This document shows positions 8,556 through 17,867 of a stretch of 64,000 nt of DNA, piece by piece. The stretch covers positions 20,094 to 84,093 of the forward strand of contig JAFUOH010000017.1 in assembly GCA_017482055.1 (NCBI GenBank). The letters are read 5' to 3'. Made by a program: the position numbers and the translations under genes. Every line of letters starts with the position of its first letter. The stretch's first letter is position 1. The stretch is from Clostridia bacterium. GTDB taxonomy: Bacteria; Bacillota; Clostridia; Oscillospirales; CAG-272. A model generated the notes under the pieces. It was not told the origin of the DNA and did no database searches. It saw nothing but the letters and a program-made list of their open reading frames with translations.

Positions 8556-9239
8556 ATGCTTGAAACATTAAGAAACCTGAAAAACCTCATAGTTGTCTGC
8601 GGACACTTCGGTGCGGGTAAAACAAACTTCGCGGTCAATCTGGCACGAGAAAAGGCGGAGGCGGGCAACAAGGTCACGCTTATCGACCTCGACATCGTCA
8701 ATCCGTATTTTCGCGCGGCGGATAATGTCGCTGAGCTTACGACGCTGGGTGTCAAATGCGTTGTTCCGGATTTTGCCAACACCAACGTGGACATTCCCTC
8801 TCTGCCGCCCACAGTCATGGGTGCGCTTGAAGCATATGAGCGCGAGCCCGATAGAGTGACCATCCTCGACGTCGGCGGAGACAACGGTGCGGTAGCACTC
8901 GGTATGTACAAACGATTTTTTAAGGAAAACGGATACGATCTTTTGTATGTGATCAACATGTACCGCCCGCTTACCGAGGATATTGAGGGCGCGGAAATGA
9001 TCCTGCGCGAGATCGAATGGTCGGGGCGTATACACGCCACGGGTATCGTCAACAACTCAAATCTCGGTGTCGAGACCGCCGCCGCCGATATCACCGACAC
9101 GGATTCGTGGGCGCGTGAGTTTGCAAAAAAATGCGGACTCCCCCTTGTCTGCACCTGCGCCGATGTATCGCTTGCAGGTAAGCTCGACAGCATCCCCGAT
9201 GTGTTTTACATCAAAAACGCCACAAAGCAGATATTCTAA
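8556..9239 (+). CDS. MinD/ParA-like P-loop ATPase next to 2-oxoacid:ferredoxin oxidoreductase
   Basis: 227 residues from the ATG at 8556; an in-frame ATG at 8499 would add 19 residues, and neither has a clear ribosome site. The deviant Walker A GHFGAGKTNFAVNLA (from about residue 15), LIDLDIVNPYFR and ILDVGGDNGA (Walker B) place it with SIMIBI ATPases. The family includes cluster-carrier and maturation ATPases. It stands 32 nt before the ferredoxin subunit gene, so a role in loading or assembling the iron-sulfur enzyme is a reasonable inference but is not shown. Confidence 0.7.
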   Translation: MLETLRNLKNLIVVCGHFGAGKTNFAVNLAREKAEAGNKVTLIDLDIVNPYFRAADNVAELTTLGVKCVVPDFANTNVDIPSLPPTVMGALEAYEREPDRVTILDVGGDNGAVALGMYKRFFKENGYDLLYVINMYRPLTEDIEGAEMILREIEWSGRIHATGIVNNSNLGVETAAADITDTDSWAREFAKKCGLPLVCTCADVSLAGKLDSIPDVFYIKNATKQIF

Positions 9240-9271
9240 TAAGAAACAATAAACCAAACGGAGGAAATACC

Positions 9272-9484
9272 ATGAACAAAGTGACATTCAACGAAGATCT
9301 TTGCAAGGGCTGCGGACTCTGCGTTCTCGCATGTCCGAAGAAGATCATTTCGCTTGCAGGCGATAAGCTCAATAAAAAGGGCTATCATCCCGCAGGTGTT
9401 ACCGATCAGGAAAAGTGCATCGCATGCGCGATGTGCGCAACTATGTGTCCCGATGTAGTTATCAAAGTCGAAAAAGACGTATAA
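9272..9484 (+). CDS. korD: 2-oxoacid:ferredoxin oxidoreductase, ferredoxin-like (delta) subunit
   Basis: 70 residues with two 4Fe-4S motifs, CKGCGLCVLACP (residues 11-22) and CIACAMCATMCP (residues 46-57). It passes electrons from the thiamine site to external ferredoxin. It has a GGAGG ribosome site and precedes the alpha subunit by 16 nt. The symbol is by gene order; the enzyme may equally be the 2-ketoisovalerate type (vorD). Confidence 0.85.
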   Translation: MNKVTFNEDLCKGCGLCVLACPKKIISLAGDKLNKKGYHPAGVTDQEKCIACAMCATMCPDVVIKVEKDV

Positions 9485-9500
9485 GTTAAGGAGAATACAA

Positions 9501-10562
9501 ATGGCTAAGAAAGTACTTATGAAAGGTAACGAAGCTATCGCGGAAGCGGCTATCAAGTCGGGATGTCTGCATTTCTTCGGTTACCCCATCACTCCCCAGA
9601 CGGAAATTTCCGAATACATGGCAAAGCGCATGCCTAAGGTTGGCGGTCTCTGCCTCCAGGCGGAATCAGAGGTCTCCGCTATCAACATGATAATGGGTGC
9701 GGCAGCTTCGGGCTCCCGCTGTCTTACCTCCTCGTCCTCTCCCGGAATCTCATTAAAGAGCGAGGGCATTTCCTACCTCGTCGGCTGCGACCTTCCCTGC
9801 GTTATCGTAAACGTACAGCGCGGCGGTCCCGGCCTTGGCGGTATCCAGCCCTCTCAGCAGGACTACTATCAGGCGACCAAGGCTAACGGTCATGGCGACG
9901 AGCACATTCTCGTACTCGCTCCCTCCTCGGTACAGGAGATGGCACAGCTCACAAGCGAAGCCTTCGACCTCGCCGACATCTACAGAATGCCCGCAATGAT
10001 CCTCGCAGACGGTGCGCTGGGTCAGATGATGGAACCCGTTGACTTCGAGCTCGGCACTAAGCGTGAGATCCCCGAAAAGACCTGGGCGTGCAACGGTACC
10101 GAGGGTAAGCGCAAGAAGAATATTATCAATTCCCTTCTCATCGATCCGGACGAGCTCGAAACCTCGGTGGTCAACCGCTTCAAGCGCTACGATGAGATCG
10201 CAGAAAAGGAAGTCAAGTACGAGGAATACAAGTGCGATGACGCAGATATCGTTATCGTTGCATACGGTATCACCTCTCGTATCTGCAAGACCGCTATCGC
10301 TGCGGCTCGCGCCAAGGGTATCAAGGTCGGTCTGTTCCGTCCAATCACTCTTTGGCCATATCCCAAAAAGCAGCTCGGTGCACTGGCGGACAAGGCTAAG
10401 CACTTCCTCGTATGCGAGCTCAATATGGGTCAGATGGTAGACGATGTAAAGGTCGCTACCGAATGTAAGAAGCCCGTTTCCTTCTTCGGACGCACGGGCG
10501 GCGTTATTCCTTCCCCCGACGAGGTTCTCGCGCAGATCGAGAAGCTCGCCGCTGCACTGTAA
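9501..10562 (+). CDS. korA: 2-oxoacid:ferredoxin oxidoreductase, alpha subunit
   Basis: 353 residues, pyrimidine-binding half of the thiamine-diphosphate enzyme, starting with the family pattern KGNEAIAEAAIKSGC...FGYPITPQTEI and with SSPGISLKSEG near residue 75. The C-terminal part (about 240-350) is the transketolase C-like domain. The enzyme oxidatively decarboxylates a 2-oxoacid to an acyl-CoA with reduced ferredoxin, or runs in reverse. The similarity to VorB-type alpha chains suggests branched-chain 2-oxoacids as possible substrates; 2-oxoglutarate is the alternative. Confidence 0.85.
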   Translation: MAKKVLMKGNEAIAEAAIKSGCLHFFGYPITPQTEISEYMAKRMPKVGGLCLQAESEVSAINMIMGAAASGSRCLTSSSSPGISLKSEGISYLVGCDLPCVIVNVQRGGPGLGGIQPSQQDYYQATKANGHGDEHILVLAPSSVQEMAQLTSEAFDLADIYRMPAMILADGALGQMMEPVDFELGTKREIPEKTWACNGTEGKRKKNIINSLLIDPDELETSVVNRFKRYDEIAEKEVKYEEYKCDDADIVIVAYGITSRICKTAIAAARAKGIKVGLFRPITLWPYPKKQLGALADKAKHFLVCELNMGQMVDDVKVATECKKPVSFFGRTGGVIPSPDEVLAQIEKLAAAL

Positions 10563-10580
10563 GATCGGAGGTTCACACAA

Positions 10581-11357
10581 ATGGTAGTTTTTGATAAACC
10601 AAAATCCCTCTCGCCCGTGCCATTCCACTACTGCCCGGGCTGTACACATGGCATCGTACACAGACTGGTTGCCGAGGTTCTCGACGAGCTTGACCTCTGC
10701 GGTAAGGCTGTCGGTATCGCACCTGTCGGCTGCTCCGTATTCGCATACAATTATTTCGAGTGCGACATGATCGAAGCCGCACACGGACGTGCTCCCGCCG
10801 TTGCGACGGGCGTTAAGCGTACCCACCCCGACAACATTGTTTTTACATATCAGGGCGACGGCGACCTCGCCGCTATCGGTACCGCTGAGACTGTTCATGT
10901 CGGCGCACGCGGTGAGAATATCACCATCATCTTTATCAACAACTGTATCTATGGTATGACAGGCGGTCAGATGGCGCCTACCACCATGCCGGGGCAGGTC
11001 ACCACCACATCCCCCTACGGACGCGACCGCCGTATTCAGGGTTCGCCCATCCGTGTCTGCGAAATGCTCTCCACGCTCGACGGCGTTGCATATGCAGAGC
11101 GTGTTGCTGTGAACACTGTTCCCAACATCAAGAAGGCAAAAGCAGCTATCAAGAAGGCATTCCAAAACCAGGTAGACAAGAAAGGTCTCTCTATCGTCGA
11201 GGTTCTCTCCACCTGTCCCACCAACTGGGGCATGACTCCCGAGCAGGCGCTTGAATGGGTCAAGACCGATATGATCCCCTTCTATCCGCTGGGCGTTTAC
11301 AAGGATGCTGATGTTAAAGATCTTAACCCCACTTCCACTAAGGAGGTAACCGAATAA
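10581..11357 (+). CDS. korB: 2-oxoacid:ferredoxin oxidoreductase, beta (thiamine-binding) subunit
   Basis: 258 residues. CPGCTHG (near residue 18) and CSVF belong to the catalytic beta fold, and the thiamine diphosphate motif is GDGDLAAIG...NNCIYGMTGGQ (about residues 93-130). Its stop overlaps the gamma start by 1 nt (TAATG-type junction), so translation is coupled. It forms the active site together with the alpha subunit. Confidence 0.88.
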   Translation: MVVFDKPKSLSPVPFHYCPGCTHGIVHRLVAEVLDELDLCGKAVGIAPVGCSVFAYNYFECDMIEAAHGRAPAVATGVKRTHPDNIVFTYQGDGDLAAIGTAETVHVGARGENITIIFINNCIYGMTGGQMAPTTMPGQVTTTSPYGRDRRIQGSPIRVCEMLSTLDGVAYAERVAVNTVPNIKKAKAAIKKAFQNQVDKKGLSIVEVLSTCPTNWGMTPEQALEWVKTDMIPFYPLGVYKDADVKDLNPTSTKEVTE

Positions 11358-11893
11358 TGACTACAAATATTCTGCTTGCGGGCTTCGGCGGACAGGGCAT
11401 CCTTTTCGCAGGCAAGGCTATCGCAAAAATGGCAATGGATTCCGAGCTTCAGGTATCCTGGCTCCCTTCCTACGGTCCCGAAATGCGCGGCGGTGCGGCT
11501 AACTGCTCAGTTATCGTATCGGACGAGGAGATCGGTTCTCCCCTGGTTGTAACTCCCGACCTGCTCATCGCGCTGAATCTCCCTTCCTTTGAGAAGTTTG
11601 AACCGAATGTAAAAGCAGGCGGCAAGCTGGTCTACGACTCTTCCCTTATCGACAAAACTTCAAGCAGATCCGATATTGAGGTCTACGGCATCCCCGCAAC
11701 TGCTATGGCATCCGATGCGGGACTTACCGGTATGGCAAATGTTATCGTACTCGGCTATCTTCTGAAGATTACAGGTCTTTTTGAGTACGACGCGTTCCTT
11801 GAACATATGGTAGCGGGCATTCCCGCTGCTAAGGCAGCGCTTATCGAAAAGAATAAGAAAGCGCTTGAGATGGGCTACAATTACGCGAAATAA
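11357..11893 (+). CDS. korC: 2-oxoacid:ferredoxin oxidoreductase, gamma subunit
   Basis: 178 residues of the POR gamma domain, beginning [16 protein letters not shown] and with [20 protein letters not shown] near residue 40, both family hallmarks. It is the last gene of the D-A-B-C operon, and a large hairpin repeat follows 13 nt after the stop and probably ends the transcript. Confidence 0.88.
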   Translation: MTTNILLAGFGGQGILFAGKAIAKMAMDSELQVSWLPSYGPEMRGGAANCSVIVSDEEIGSPLVVTPDLLIALNLPSFEKFEPNVKAGGKLVYDSSLIDKTSSRSDIEVYGIPATAMASDAGLTGMANVIVLGYLLKITGLFEYDAFLEHMVAGIPAAKAALIEKNKKALEMGYNYAK

Positions 11894-11906
11894 GCGATGT
11901 ATTGAC

Positions 11907-12035
11907 AAAGATGCTGTCGCATTTAGCACATGTTCTGCATAAACATTCACAAAACATTGGGGCGACCACCGGTCGCCCCAACAAGTTTATTGTGAGTATT
12001 TATGTGATACATGCACTAAAAGCGACAGCATCTTT
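11907..12035. repeat. Nested hairpin repeat, copy A
   Basis: Outer 14-bp perfect arms AAAGATGCTGTCGC (11907-11920) and GCGACAGCATCTTT (12022-12035); weaker pairing continues inward (ATTTAGCACATGT with ACATGCACTAAAA). The centre is a second hairpin, TTGGGGCGACC (11957-11967) with GGTCGCCCCAA (11971-11981). The whole unit is closely related to the repeat at 42194-42314. Here it lies between convergent korC and cotH and could end both. Confidence 0.88.
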
Positions 12036-12060
12036 TGCTTTTAATATAGTTAATTACCGC

Positions 12061-14337
12061 TTATCTCCGATACCACCATGCTACGATAATACCCACAATC
12101 AGTACAAGCGCGCATACACCAAGCATGATCCAGGTTGAAGCCGTGTTTGCAGGCAGCCCTTGTGTCTGCCCCGACATGTTGCCGAGATCTGGCACCTGCA
12201 TATTGTTTTGCACTTCACCACGCCCGTTAAATCCGCCCTGATTTTCACTCTGTGACATGTCTCCGCGCTGAGGGAAGGTATTCTGCCTATCACTCTGTGC
12301 GGTATCCGTCGAATCGGTATTATCGCTCACCTCGGCTGTATCTGCCGGCACCACTGTTTCGTTAGGGATCATTGCCGCGGGATCGAAATTTTCGGGTATT
12401 CCCGACGGAATCGAACCACCTTCGGGCATTCCCGGGGGCACATTGCCGCCTTGCATATTATCACCCTGCATACCGCCAAAGCCCATGTCACCGCTCGGCA
12501 TACCTCTGCCGTCAGTCTGAGTGTCGGCGGTTGGTATAAAGGAGGTCTGTGTAGTACCCGCACCACTCTCCGCGGTATCGGGCATACTGCTTTCACCGCC
12601 GCGATTCGGACGCGTCATACCGCCGTTGGAATTTCCGCGGTCCTCACCGAACATATTTCCGCCTCTGCCGCCGCCAATGCCATTATTCATGGTGCCCATG
12701 TCGGATATATTCAATCCGGTCGTATCAACAAGAGTGCTGCTGTCTGCAGATTGCCCCTCGGAGGTAGAAGGAATGGAACCGTCAAGCTGTCCCGAAACAC
12801 TCTCGGCACGCTTCAGGCAAAATTCCTTTATCGCCGCCGCGCCCGTTTCAAACTCCTCAAAAGTGCAGAATTTTGACGGATCCTTTTCTACATAAGGCTT
12901 GATAAGCTCATATGTCTCGTCAATTACGCTTTCAAGATAGCCGTTTTCAAAGAATTGATTAATGAATTCTTCAAAATACGTGTGATACAGCTCGGTGTAA
13001 GCCTCATCATTAAATATCCACGCCACCATCGGACGGTCGGACATATCTCCGGACACGGGAGAATCAATGGGATCATTCACCGCGCTCGATGCGTTACTGC
13101 CCTGAAATGTGCCATAGGCAAGGTTATAGTCCCAAGGCAGCATTGACATTTTGCCATCCTCTTCATATAGGTAATAGTTGTGGATCATTGTTCCCGTGTA
13201 GCTGTCACCATTGACCACGAAATTGTGTACTACAAAGTAGCGAATGACATTTTCGACATCCACGGCGCTCTCGATATTTTCGCCTTCGGAAAGAATCTTA
13301 AGCGAATTTATAAGCCGCGCGGCATCTGCTTCGGTGTAATCGGTCTTGGCGCTGCTGAAAATGTTTGAGTAGCTGTCGGGATCGTCGTCGATATACTGAA
13401 GCTTAACGTCACTGCTGCCCATTCCGCCGCCGAATCCCCCCATTCCGCCACGGTTGCCGCCCATATTGCCGATAAATTCCTCAATCTCAGCCATATCGAC
13501 AGACGATGGGTCAAAATTCTCGGGCATAGCGAAGCCGCCCTCGGTATTATTACCGTCGCCGGGCATCGCTGCAGACGGGTCAAAGTCATCCGGCATAGTG
13601 AAGCCGCCACGTGATGGTACGGTGATCTCCTCAGCAGTATCTCCCGTCTCATTTCCATTAAAATCGAACTCAAAATCGCTCATGGAAAAGTCTCTGCCGT
13701 TGCCACGACCGCCTCCGAAGGACATACTGTCGGGCTTATACAGCTCTCCATGGTCACTGCCGTAGTTGCGCTGAAGGAAGGAATCCTCCACAGCTTCGAC
13801 TGCGAGATACAATCCCCAATCCTCGCCGTTTACCGTAATGTAAGCAAAGCTGCACAGCGGAGCCGCCGCACCGAACTCGTACATCATACGGTATACGAGG
13901 TAATCCTTCATAAAGGTGTTGTCCTGTATTATGTTATTAAGGCTCAGCTTGTCAAGCCCGTGATAGCTTTTGGTGCTGTCATACTGATCAAACTCGATCT
14001 TGAAGCTGTATCGGTCGCTGTTCATACTCGATACATTTGAAAGCGAGGTGTTGCCCTTAGCGCGTATACCGATATTTTTATACACTTCTCCGTCGATCAC
14101 CGCGCTGCACACGGAATATTCCTCATTCTCGCAGGTCTCGATAAAGCTGTCCCAATCATCCATTACGATGTCTATGGTGTGTACGCGTGATGCGTCAAAC
14201 AGCCTGTTCTCATAGCCGATCACACGAGCCGCCGCTTCAATACCGAGTGCCGCACCGTTCATGAACAGCACTGTCACGATAAGTGTCAGCGCTATAGCAG
14301 CGAAGCAGAGCTTATCTATATGCTTATGTGTTGACAT
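12061..14337 (-). CDS. CotH kinase family protein, membrane-anchored
   Basis: 758 residues from the ATG at 14337, which has a GAGG site (a GTG 6 nt upstream is less well placed). An N-terminal membrane segment (about residues 8-30) is followed by a CotH kinase-like region with GEDWGLYLAVEAVED and LPWDYNLAYGTF. CotH of Bacillus phosphorylates spore-coat proteins. The domain is interrupted by a low-complexity Gly/Met/Asp stretch (about residues 195-295), and another long Gly/Pro/Gln/Ser stretch runs from about 540 to 720, before a C-terminal membrane helix. The active domain and its tails probably face outside. It is the last gene of a VTC-DUF4956-CotH cluster. Confidence 0.85.
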   Translation of the reverse strand: MSTHKHIDKLCFAAIALTLIVTVLFMNGAALGIEAAARVIGYENRLFDASRVHTIDIVMDDWDSFIETCENEEYSVCSAVIDGEVYKNIGIRAKGNTSLSNVSSMNSDRYSFKIEFDQYDSTKSYHGLDKLSLNNIIQDNTFMKDYLVYRMMYEFGAAAPLCSFAYITVNGEDWGLYLAVEAVEDSFLQRNYGSDHGELYKPDSMSFGGGRGNGRDFSMSDFEFDFNGNETGDTAEEITVPSRGGFTMPDDFDPSAAMPGDGNNTEGGFAMPENFDPSSVDMAEIEEFIGNMGGNRGGMGGFGGGMGSSDVKLQYIDDDPDSYSNIFSSAKTDYTEADAARLINSLKILSEGENIESAVDVENVIRYFVVHNFVVNGDSYTGTMIHNYYLYEEDGKMSMLPWDYNLAYGTFQGSNASSAVNDPIDSPVSGDMSDRPMVAWIFNDEAYTELYHTYFEEFINQFFENGYLESVIDETYELIKPYVEKDPSKFCTFEEFETGAAAIKEFCLKRAESVSGQLDGSIPSTSEGQSADSSTLVDTTGLNISDMGTMNNGIGGGRGGNMFGEDRGNSNGGMTRPNRGGESSMPDTAESGAGTTQTSFIPTADTQTDGRGMPSGDMGFGGMQGDNMQGGNVPPGMPEGGSIPSGIPENFDPAAMIPNETVVPADTAEVSDNTDSTDTAQSDRQNTFPQRGDMSQSENQGGFNGRGEVQNNMQVPDLGNMSGQTQGLPANTASTWIMLGVCALVLIVGIIVAWWYRR

Positions 14338-14347
14338 TGGCACAACC

Positions 14348-15019
14348 TCAGTTCATGTAGTCGCCGTTGTAGCTGACAAGTACCGCGCTCTCAACGCCTT
14401 TCATCTCGGCAAGCTCATTTATAAAGTCGGTGTTGTCATCCTTCAGACGAATCTCCATATTAAGCTCAATCATGCCCTTCTGTGCGCTCTTGGTCTTTGT
14501 AACGGCGCGCAGTGTGTTCTTGATAAGATATTCCTTAGCCGCAGTCTCGCTTGCGTGGTCGGCACAGCGAATGACTACGATGTAGGGATTTACATGGGAC
14601 TTTTTATTAACAAATACAAGCAGGATAACGCCGATGACCACACTGCCGATCACTGCAAGCGGTATCATACCTGCCGCCAGTACAATTCCCGCTGCAATGG
14701 ACCAGAACAGGAACGCAATATCAAGCGGTTCCTTTATAGCGGTACGGAAACGCACGATGGACAGCGCACCGACCATACCCAGAGAAAGCACTACATTGCT
14801 GGTAACCGCCAAAATAACGACCGTGGTGATCATGGTAAGCGCCACTAAAGTAACTCCGAAGCTCGACGAGTACATAACACCGGTGTATGTCTTTTTGTAT
14901 ACAAGGAAAATAAACAGTCCGATGCCAAATGCCAACACAATGGCAAGCAGCATATCAAGCAAGGTAACACTTGAGATGTTCTCAAGGAAGGATGATTTGA
15001 AAATATCGTTAAAATTCAT
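14348..15019 (-). CDS. DUF4956 membrane protein
   Basis: 223 residues, four membrane segments in the first 130 residues (the second half of this part has VVLSLGMVGALSIVRFRTAI, typical of DUF4956), then a soluble alpha-beta domain. An AAAGGAG site precedes the ATG. Function unknown. It lies between the VTC and CotH genes with 10- and 23-nt gaps; this trio recurs in Firmicutes and suggests a joint role in extracellular polymer or coat modification. Confidence 0.85.
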   Translation of the reverse strand: MNFNDIFKSSFLENISSVTLLDMLLAIVLAFGIGLFIFLVYKKTYTGVMYSSSFGVTLVALTMITTVVILAVTSNVVLSLGMVGALSIVRFRTAIKEPLDIAFLFWSIAAGIVLAAGMIPLAVIGSVVIGVILLVFVNKKSHVNPYIVVIRCADHASETAAKEYLIKNTLRAVTKTKSAQKGMIELNMEIRLKDDNTDFINELAEMKGVESAVLVSYNGDYMN

Positions 15020-15042
15020 TGTTTTGCTCCTTTATATAAATA

Positions 15043-15714
15043 TTAATCGTATTCACGGCATGCGGCATATTTTGAAAACGCGCCCGCACGGCGATCTTCA
15101 AGCCCCACCGCATCTCTTATGATCGACGGGAGGTATTCGTCCCATTTTACCTCTAAGATGATGGGCGAGCCCTTCACAGGGACTGTCGGCAGATCGGGGG
15201 CAAGCAAATCTACAGATGATAGTCCGGTTCTGATATCATAATCGAGAGTCACGCGGACATTTCCGGGGGCATATACAAACGGCTCTCGTGTGTAGTCCAC
15301 GATCGTTCGCGCACGGAGTCCCTGAGTCCGCATTTTTGCATACAGCTCCCGCACCAACGGATGACTGTGTGAATACATAAAGTCTATGTCTCCCGCAGCG
15401 ATCATGCGCGCTTCATCGGCACTTATCTGCGCGGACTGCTTGTTGCCAAGACCATTCTGCTTGCTCTTTTTTTCAAGATGTATCAAAGACGTGTCATCAT
15501 TGTAATACCGAATGCGGAATTTTTCGCGGCTGTTGACGCCGTCAAGCTTTTCCCTGAGCGCACGGTCGGTAGGCGTATCAAAATACAGACTGCGTATCTT
15601 ATATTTTCCGTCTATGGCGTGTGGGTCAAGTTGTCCCACAGCACGCATCCGCGAACGTATCGTGAGCATATCCGCAAAGCTTATCTCATGCTTGTGCTCA
15701 TGGCGAAAATCCAA
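15043..15714 (-). CDS. VTC (polyphosphate polymerase) domain protein
   Basis: 223 residues starting at a TTG with AAAGGAG 10 nt before it. The VTC fold is seen in RHEHKHEIS near the N-terminus, IRSLYFDTP, KFRIRYYND, HLEKKSKQNG, VTLDYDIRTG and ILEVKWDEYLP, which give the basic tunnel and metal-binding acids of the triphosphate tunnel superfamily. The yeast homologue makes polyphosphate; the bacterial stand-alone form is uncharacterised. It is the first gene of the VTC-DUF4956-CotH operon, divergent from the two-component system. Confidence 0.85.
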   Translation of the reverse strand: MDFRHEHKHEISFADMLTIRSRMRAVGQLDPHAIDGKYKIRSLYFDTPTDRALREKLDGVNSREKFRIRYYNDDTSLIHLEKKSKQNGLGNKQSAQISADEARMIAAGDIDFMYSHSHPLVRELYAKMRTQGLRARTIVDYTREPFVYAPGNVRVTLDYDIRTGLSSVDLLAPDLPTVPVKGSPIILEVKWDEYLPSIIRDAVGLEDRRAGAFSKYAACREYD

Positions 15715-15931
15715 CTTCTACTTACTCCTTTCATAATTTTTTACGAGCGCTTTACGCTCGCATCACATGCGATATTGTACCATTTGTTACTGAAAAGGCG
15801 CTGAAAAACCTCCCGAAATATTGTAAAGAAACTGTTAATGCAAAAAACTTCACAGTTTTTTCAGCCTGTTTTCAGAAATACATTGTACAATATAAGTGTA
15901 ACACATATTGATATTTTAAGAAGGTATATAT

Positions 15932-16609
15932 ATGCGCATACTTATCATTGAGGACGAAAAACTGCTGGCTGAATCGCTTAAAACGCTGCTTGAATCCAAA
16001 GGCTTTGAGGTTGAACTCGCGCTTGACGGCGAGATGGGAAAGGAATACGCCGAGCTTGGCATATACGATCTTTTGATACTTGATGTCATGATGCCGAAGC
16101 TCGACGGATATCAGGTAGCTCGTCAAGTAAGAGCAGAACGTATAACCACGCCCATACTTATGCTCACTGCGAAATCAGATGTAGAGGATAAGATCATGGG
16201 ACTCAACGCGGGCGCGGACTACTATCTCACCAAGCCTTTTGATTCCCGCGAGCTGCTTGCCTGCATAAACGCTCTCCTGCGCCGTCAAGGCGATCAGATA
16301 AATGAGCTGTGTCTTGGCAACACTACTCTCGATCTTGACACCTGCACTCTGATATGCGGCGCAAAAAACGTGCGGCTGTCTGCAAAGGAGTTTGACATGA
16401 TGCGATTTTTGCTTGGCGCAAAAAAGCGCATAGTTTCAAAGGAGACGATCCTCGCAAGGGTATGGGGTTACGATTCAAATGCGGTAGAAAATCATGTGGA
16501 GGTCTACATTGGCTTTCTTCGCAAAAAGCTGCAGAGCATAGGCTCAAACATAACCATTGAAGCCATAAGACGGCTCGGTTATCATCTTGAGGTGAAGGAC
16601 GAATGTTAA
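15932..16609 (+). CDS. OmpR/PhoB-family response regulator
   Basis: 225 residues. The receiver domain (1-115) has the phospho-acceptor Asp in LLILDVMMPK (near residue 51), the switch Thr in LMLTAKS and Lys in TKPF. The C-terminal winged helix (about 128-222) binds DNA. It overlaps the kinase gene by 7 nt. A TACAAT -10 box lies at 15886-15891 without a clear -35, so an activator-dependent promoter is possible. The divergent VTC operon is a plausible target. Confidence 0.9.
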   Translation: MRILIIEDEKLLAESLKTLLESKGFEVELALDGEMGKEYAELGIYDLLILDVMMPKLDGYQVARQVRAERITTPILMLTAKSDVEDKIMGLNAGADYYLTKPFDSRELLACINALLRRQGDQINELCLGNTTLDLDTCTLICGAKNVRLSAKEFDMMRFLLGAKKRIVSKETILARVWGYDSNAVENHVEVYIGFLRKKLQSIGSNITIEAIRRLGYHLEVKDEC

Positions 16610-17820
16610 AAAAGCTGCGTTTCAGGTTCATATGTATTACGATGACCATAGTCACCGTAATGCTTGCTGTCATACTCGGTATGATAGTGGGTTTCACCAA
16701 AAATAATTTAAGGGAACAGAGCATCAGCATGATGCAGGCGGTATCAAACTCCCCCATGAGGCCGATTATGGCAGACAAAGGACGTGATCGTGCGCCCTTT
16801 GTAAATCTTCCATACTTTACGGTGGAAAAACTGCCAAACGGGGAGTTGATGGCAAGCGGAAGCGATGAATATCATGATCTTACAGACAATGAATATCTCA
16901 CTGAGCTTATGAGCACCGTCAGTGCCTCGGACGAGCAGATCGGGACCATAAAAAAATATGCGCTGCGCTACAGCAAGGTCTCTAACCCAATCTCCGAGCG
17001 AGTAGTATTTACCGATATATCAAGCGAGCTCGCGGCAGTAAGCTCACTGACGCGTACCTGTGTTTTCATAGGCATCTTGGCGTTTGCCGTGTTCCTTCTA
17101 CTCACACTGCTGCTTGTCAGATGGGTGACCCGTCCCGTTGAGACTGCATGGAAGCAGCAGCGGCAGTTTGTGGCGGATGCTTCACATGAGTTGAAAACGC
17201 CGTTGACGGTTATCATGACAAATGCAGAGCTGCTTTCCGAGAACAGCTCAAGTGAAGCCGTGCGCACACGCTCCGCTTACAGTATTCTTGAAATGTCAAA
17301 GCGCATGCGAGGACTGACGGAAGAGCTGTTGGAGCTTGCAAGAATCGACAATGGCACAGCAAAAATGGTATTTGAGTCGGTAAACCTGTCGGACATTGTC
17401 GAAAATGCCATTCTGCCGTTTGAAGCCATGTTTTTTGAACGATCGCTGACCCTTGACACAGCCATAGAAAAGGATATATATGTAAACGGCAGCGGCTCAC
17501 ATCTGCGGCAGGTCATCGACATTCTGCTCGATAACGCTCAAAAATATGCCCACTCCGGCGGTAAAGTAAAAGTGATACTGTCACGTTCGGGACATTTCGC
17601 CTGTACGCTCAGCGTATCAAACACCGGTGACGAGATACCAAAGGATGAGCTCCGTGATATATTCAAGCGCTTCTACCGCGCCGACAAATCCCGCACCGAC
17701 GGTCACAGCTACGGTCTCGGTCTATCCATCGCAGAAGGCATCGTTCGCGAGCACAGAGGAAAGATCTGGGTGGAAAGCCGCGATGGGATAAACAAGTTTT
17801 CGGTTTATCTTCCTCTATAA
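16603..17820 (+). CDS. Sensor histidine kinase
   Basis: 405 residues: TM1 about 10-32, an extracellular sensor of about 110 residues, TM2 about 148-170, then HisKA with FVADASHELKTPLT (phospho-acceptor His near 194) and HATPase with N box VIDILLDNAQKYA, a DIFKRFYRADKSR segment and GLGLSIAEGI. It pairs with the response regulator that overlaps it. The signal is unknown. Confidence 0.9.
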   Translation: MLKKLRFRFICITMTIVTVMLAVILGMIVGFTKNNLREQSISMMQAVSNSPMRPIMADKGRDRAPFVNLPYFTVEKLPNGELMASGSDEYHDLTDNEYLTELMSTVSASDEQIGTIKKYALRYSKVSNPISERVVFTDISSELAAVSSLTRTCVFIGILAFAVFLLLTLLLVRWVTRPVETAWKQQRQFVADASHELKTPLTVIMTNAELLSENSSSEAVRTRSAYSILEMSKRMRGLTEELLELARIDNGTAKMVFESVNLSDIVENAILPFEAMFFERSLTLDTAIEKDIYVNGSGSHLRQVIDILLDNAQKYAHSGGKVKVILSRSGHFACTLSVSNTGDEIPKDELRDIFKRFYRADKSRTDGHSYGLGLSIAEGIVREHRGKIWVESRDGINKFSVYLPL

Positions 17821-17828
17821 ACAAAACG

Positions 17829-17867
17829 AGACCGCCCATACCGATCGGTACGGACGGTCTTACTTTT
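17829..17867. terminator. Terminator between kinase and DUF1540 gene
   Basis: Arms AGACCGCCCATACCG and CGGTACGGACGGTCT pair with a few mismatches, followed by TACTTTT on the plus strand. It probably serves both converging genes. Confidence 0.65.

Noticed and set aside
9753-11165. 470-codon minus-strand ORF
   Set aside because: Antisense shadow across the alpha and beta oxidoreductase genes.
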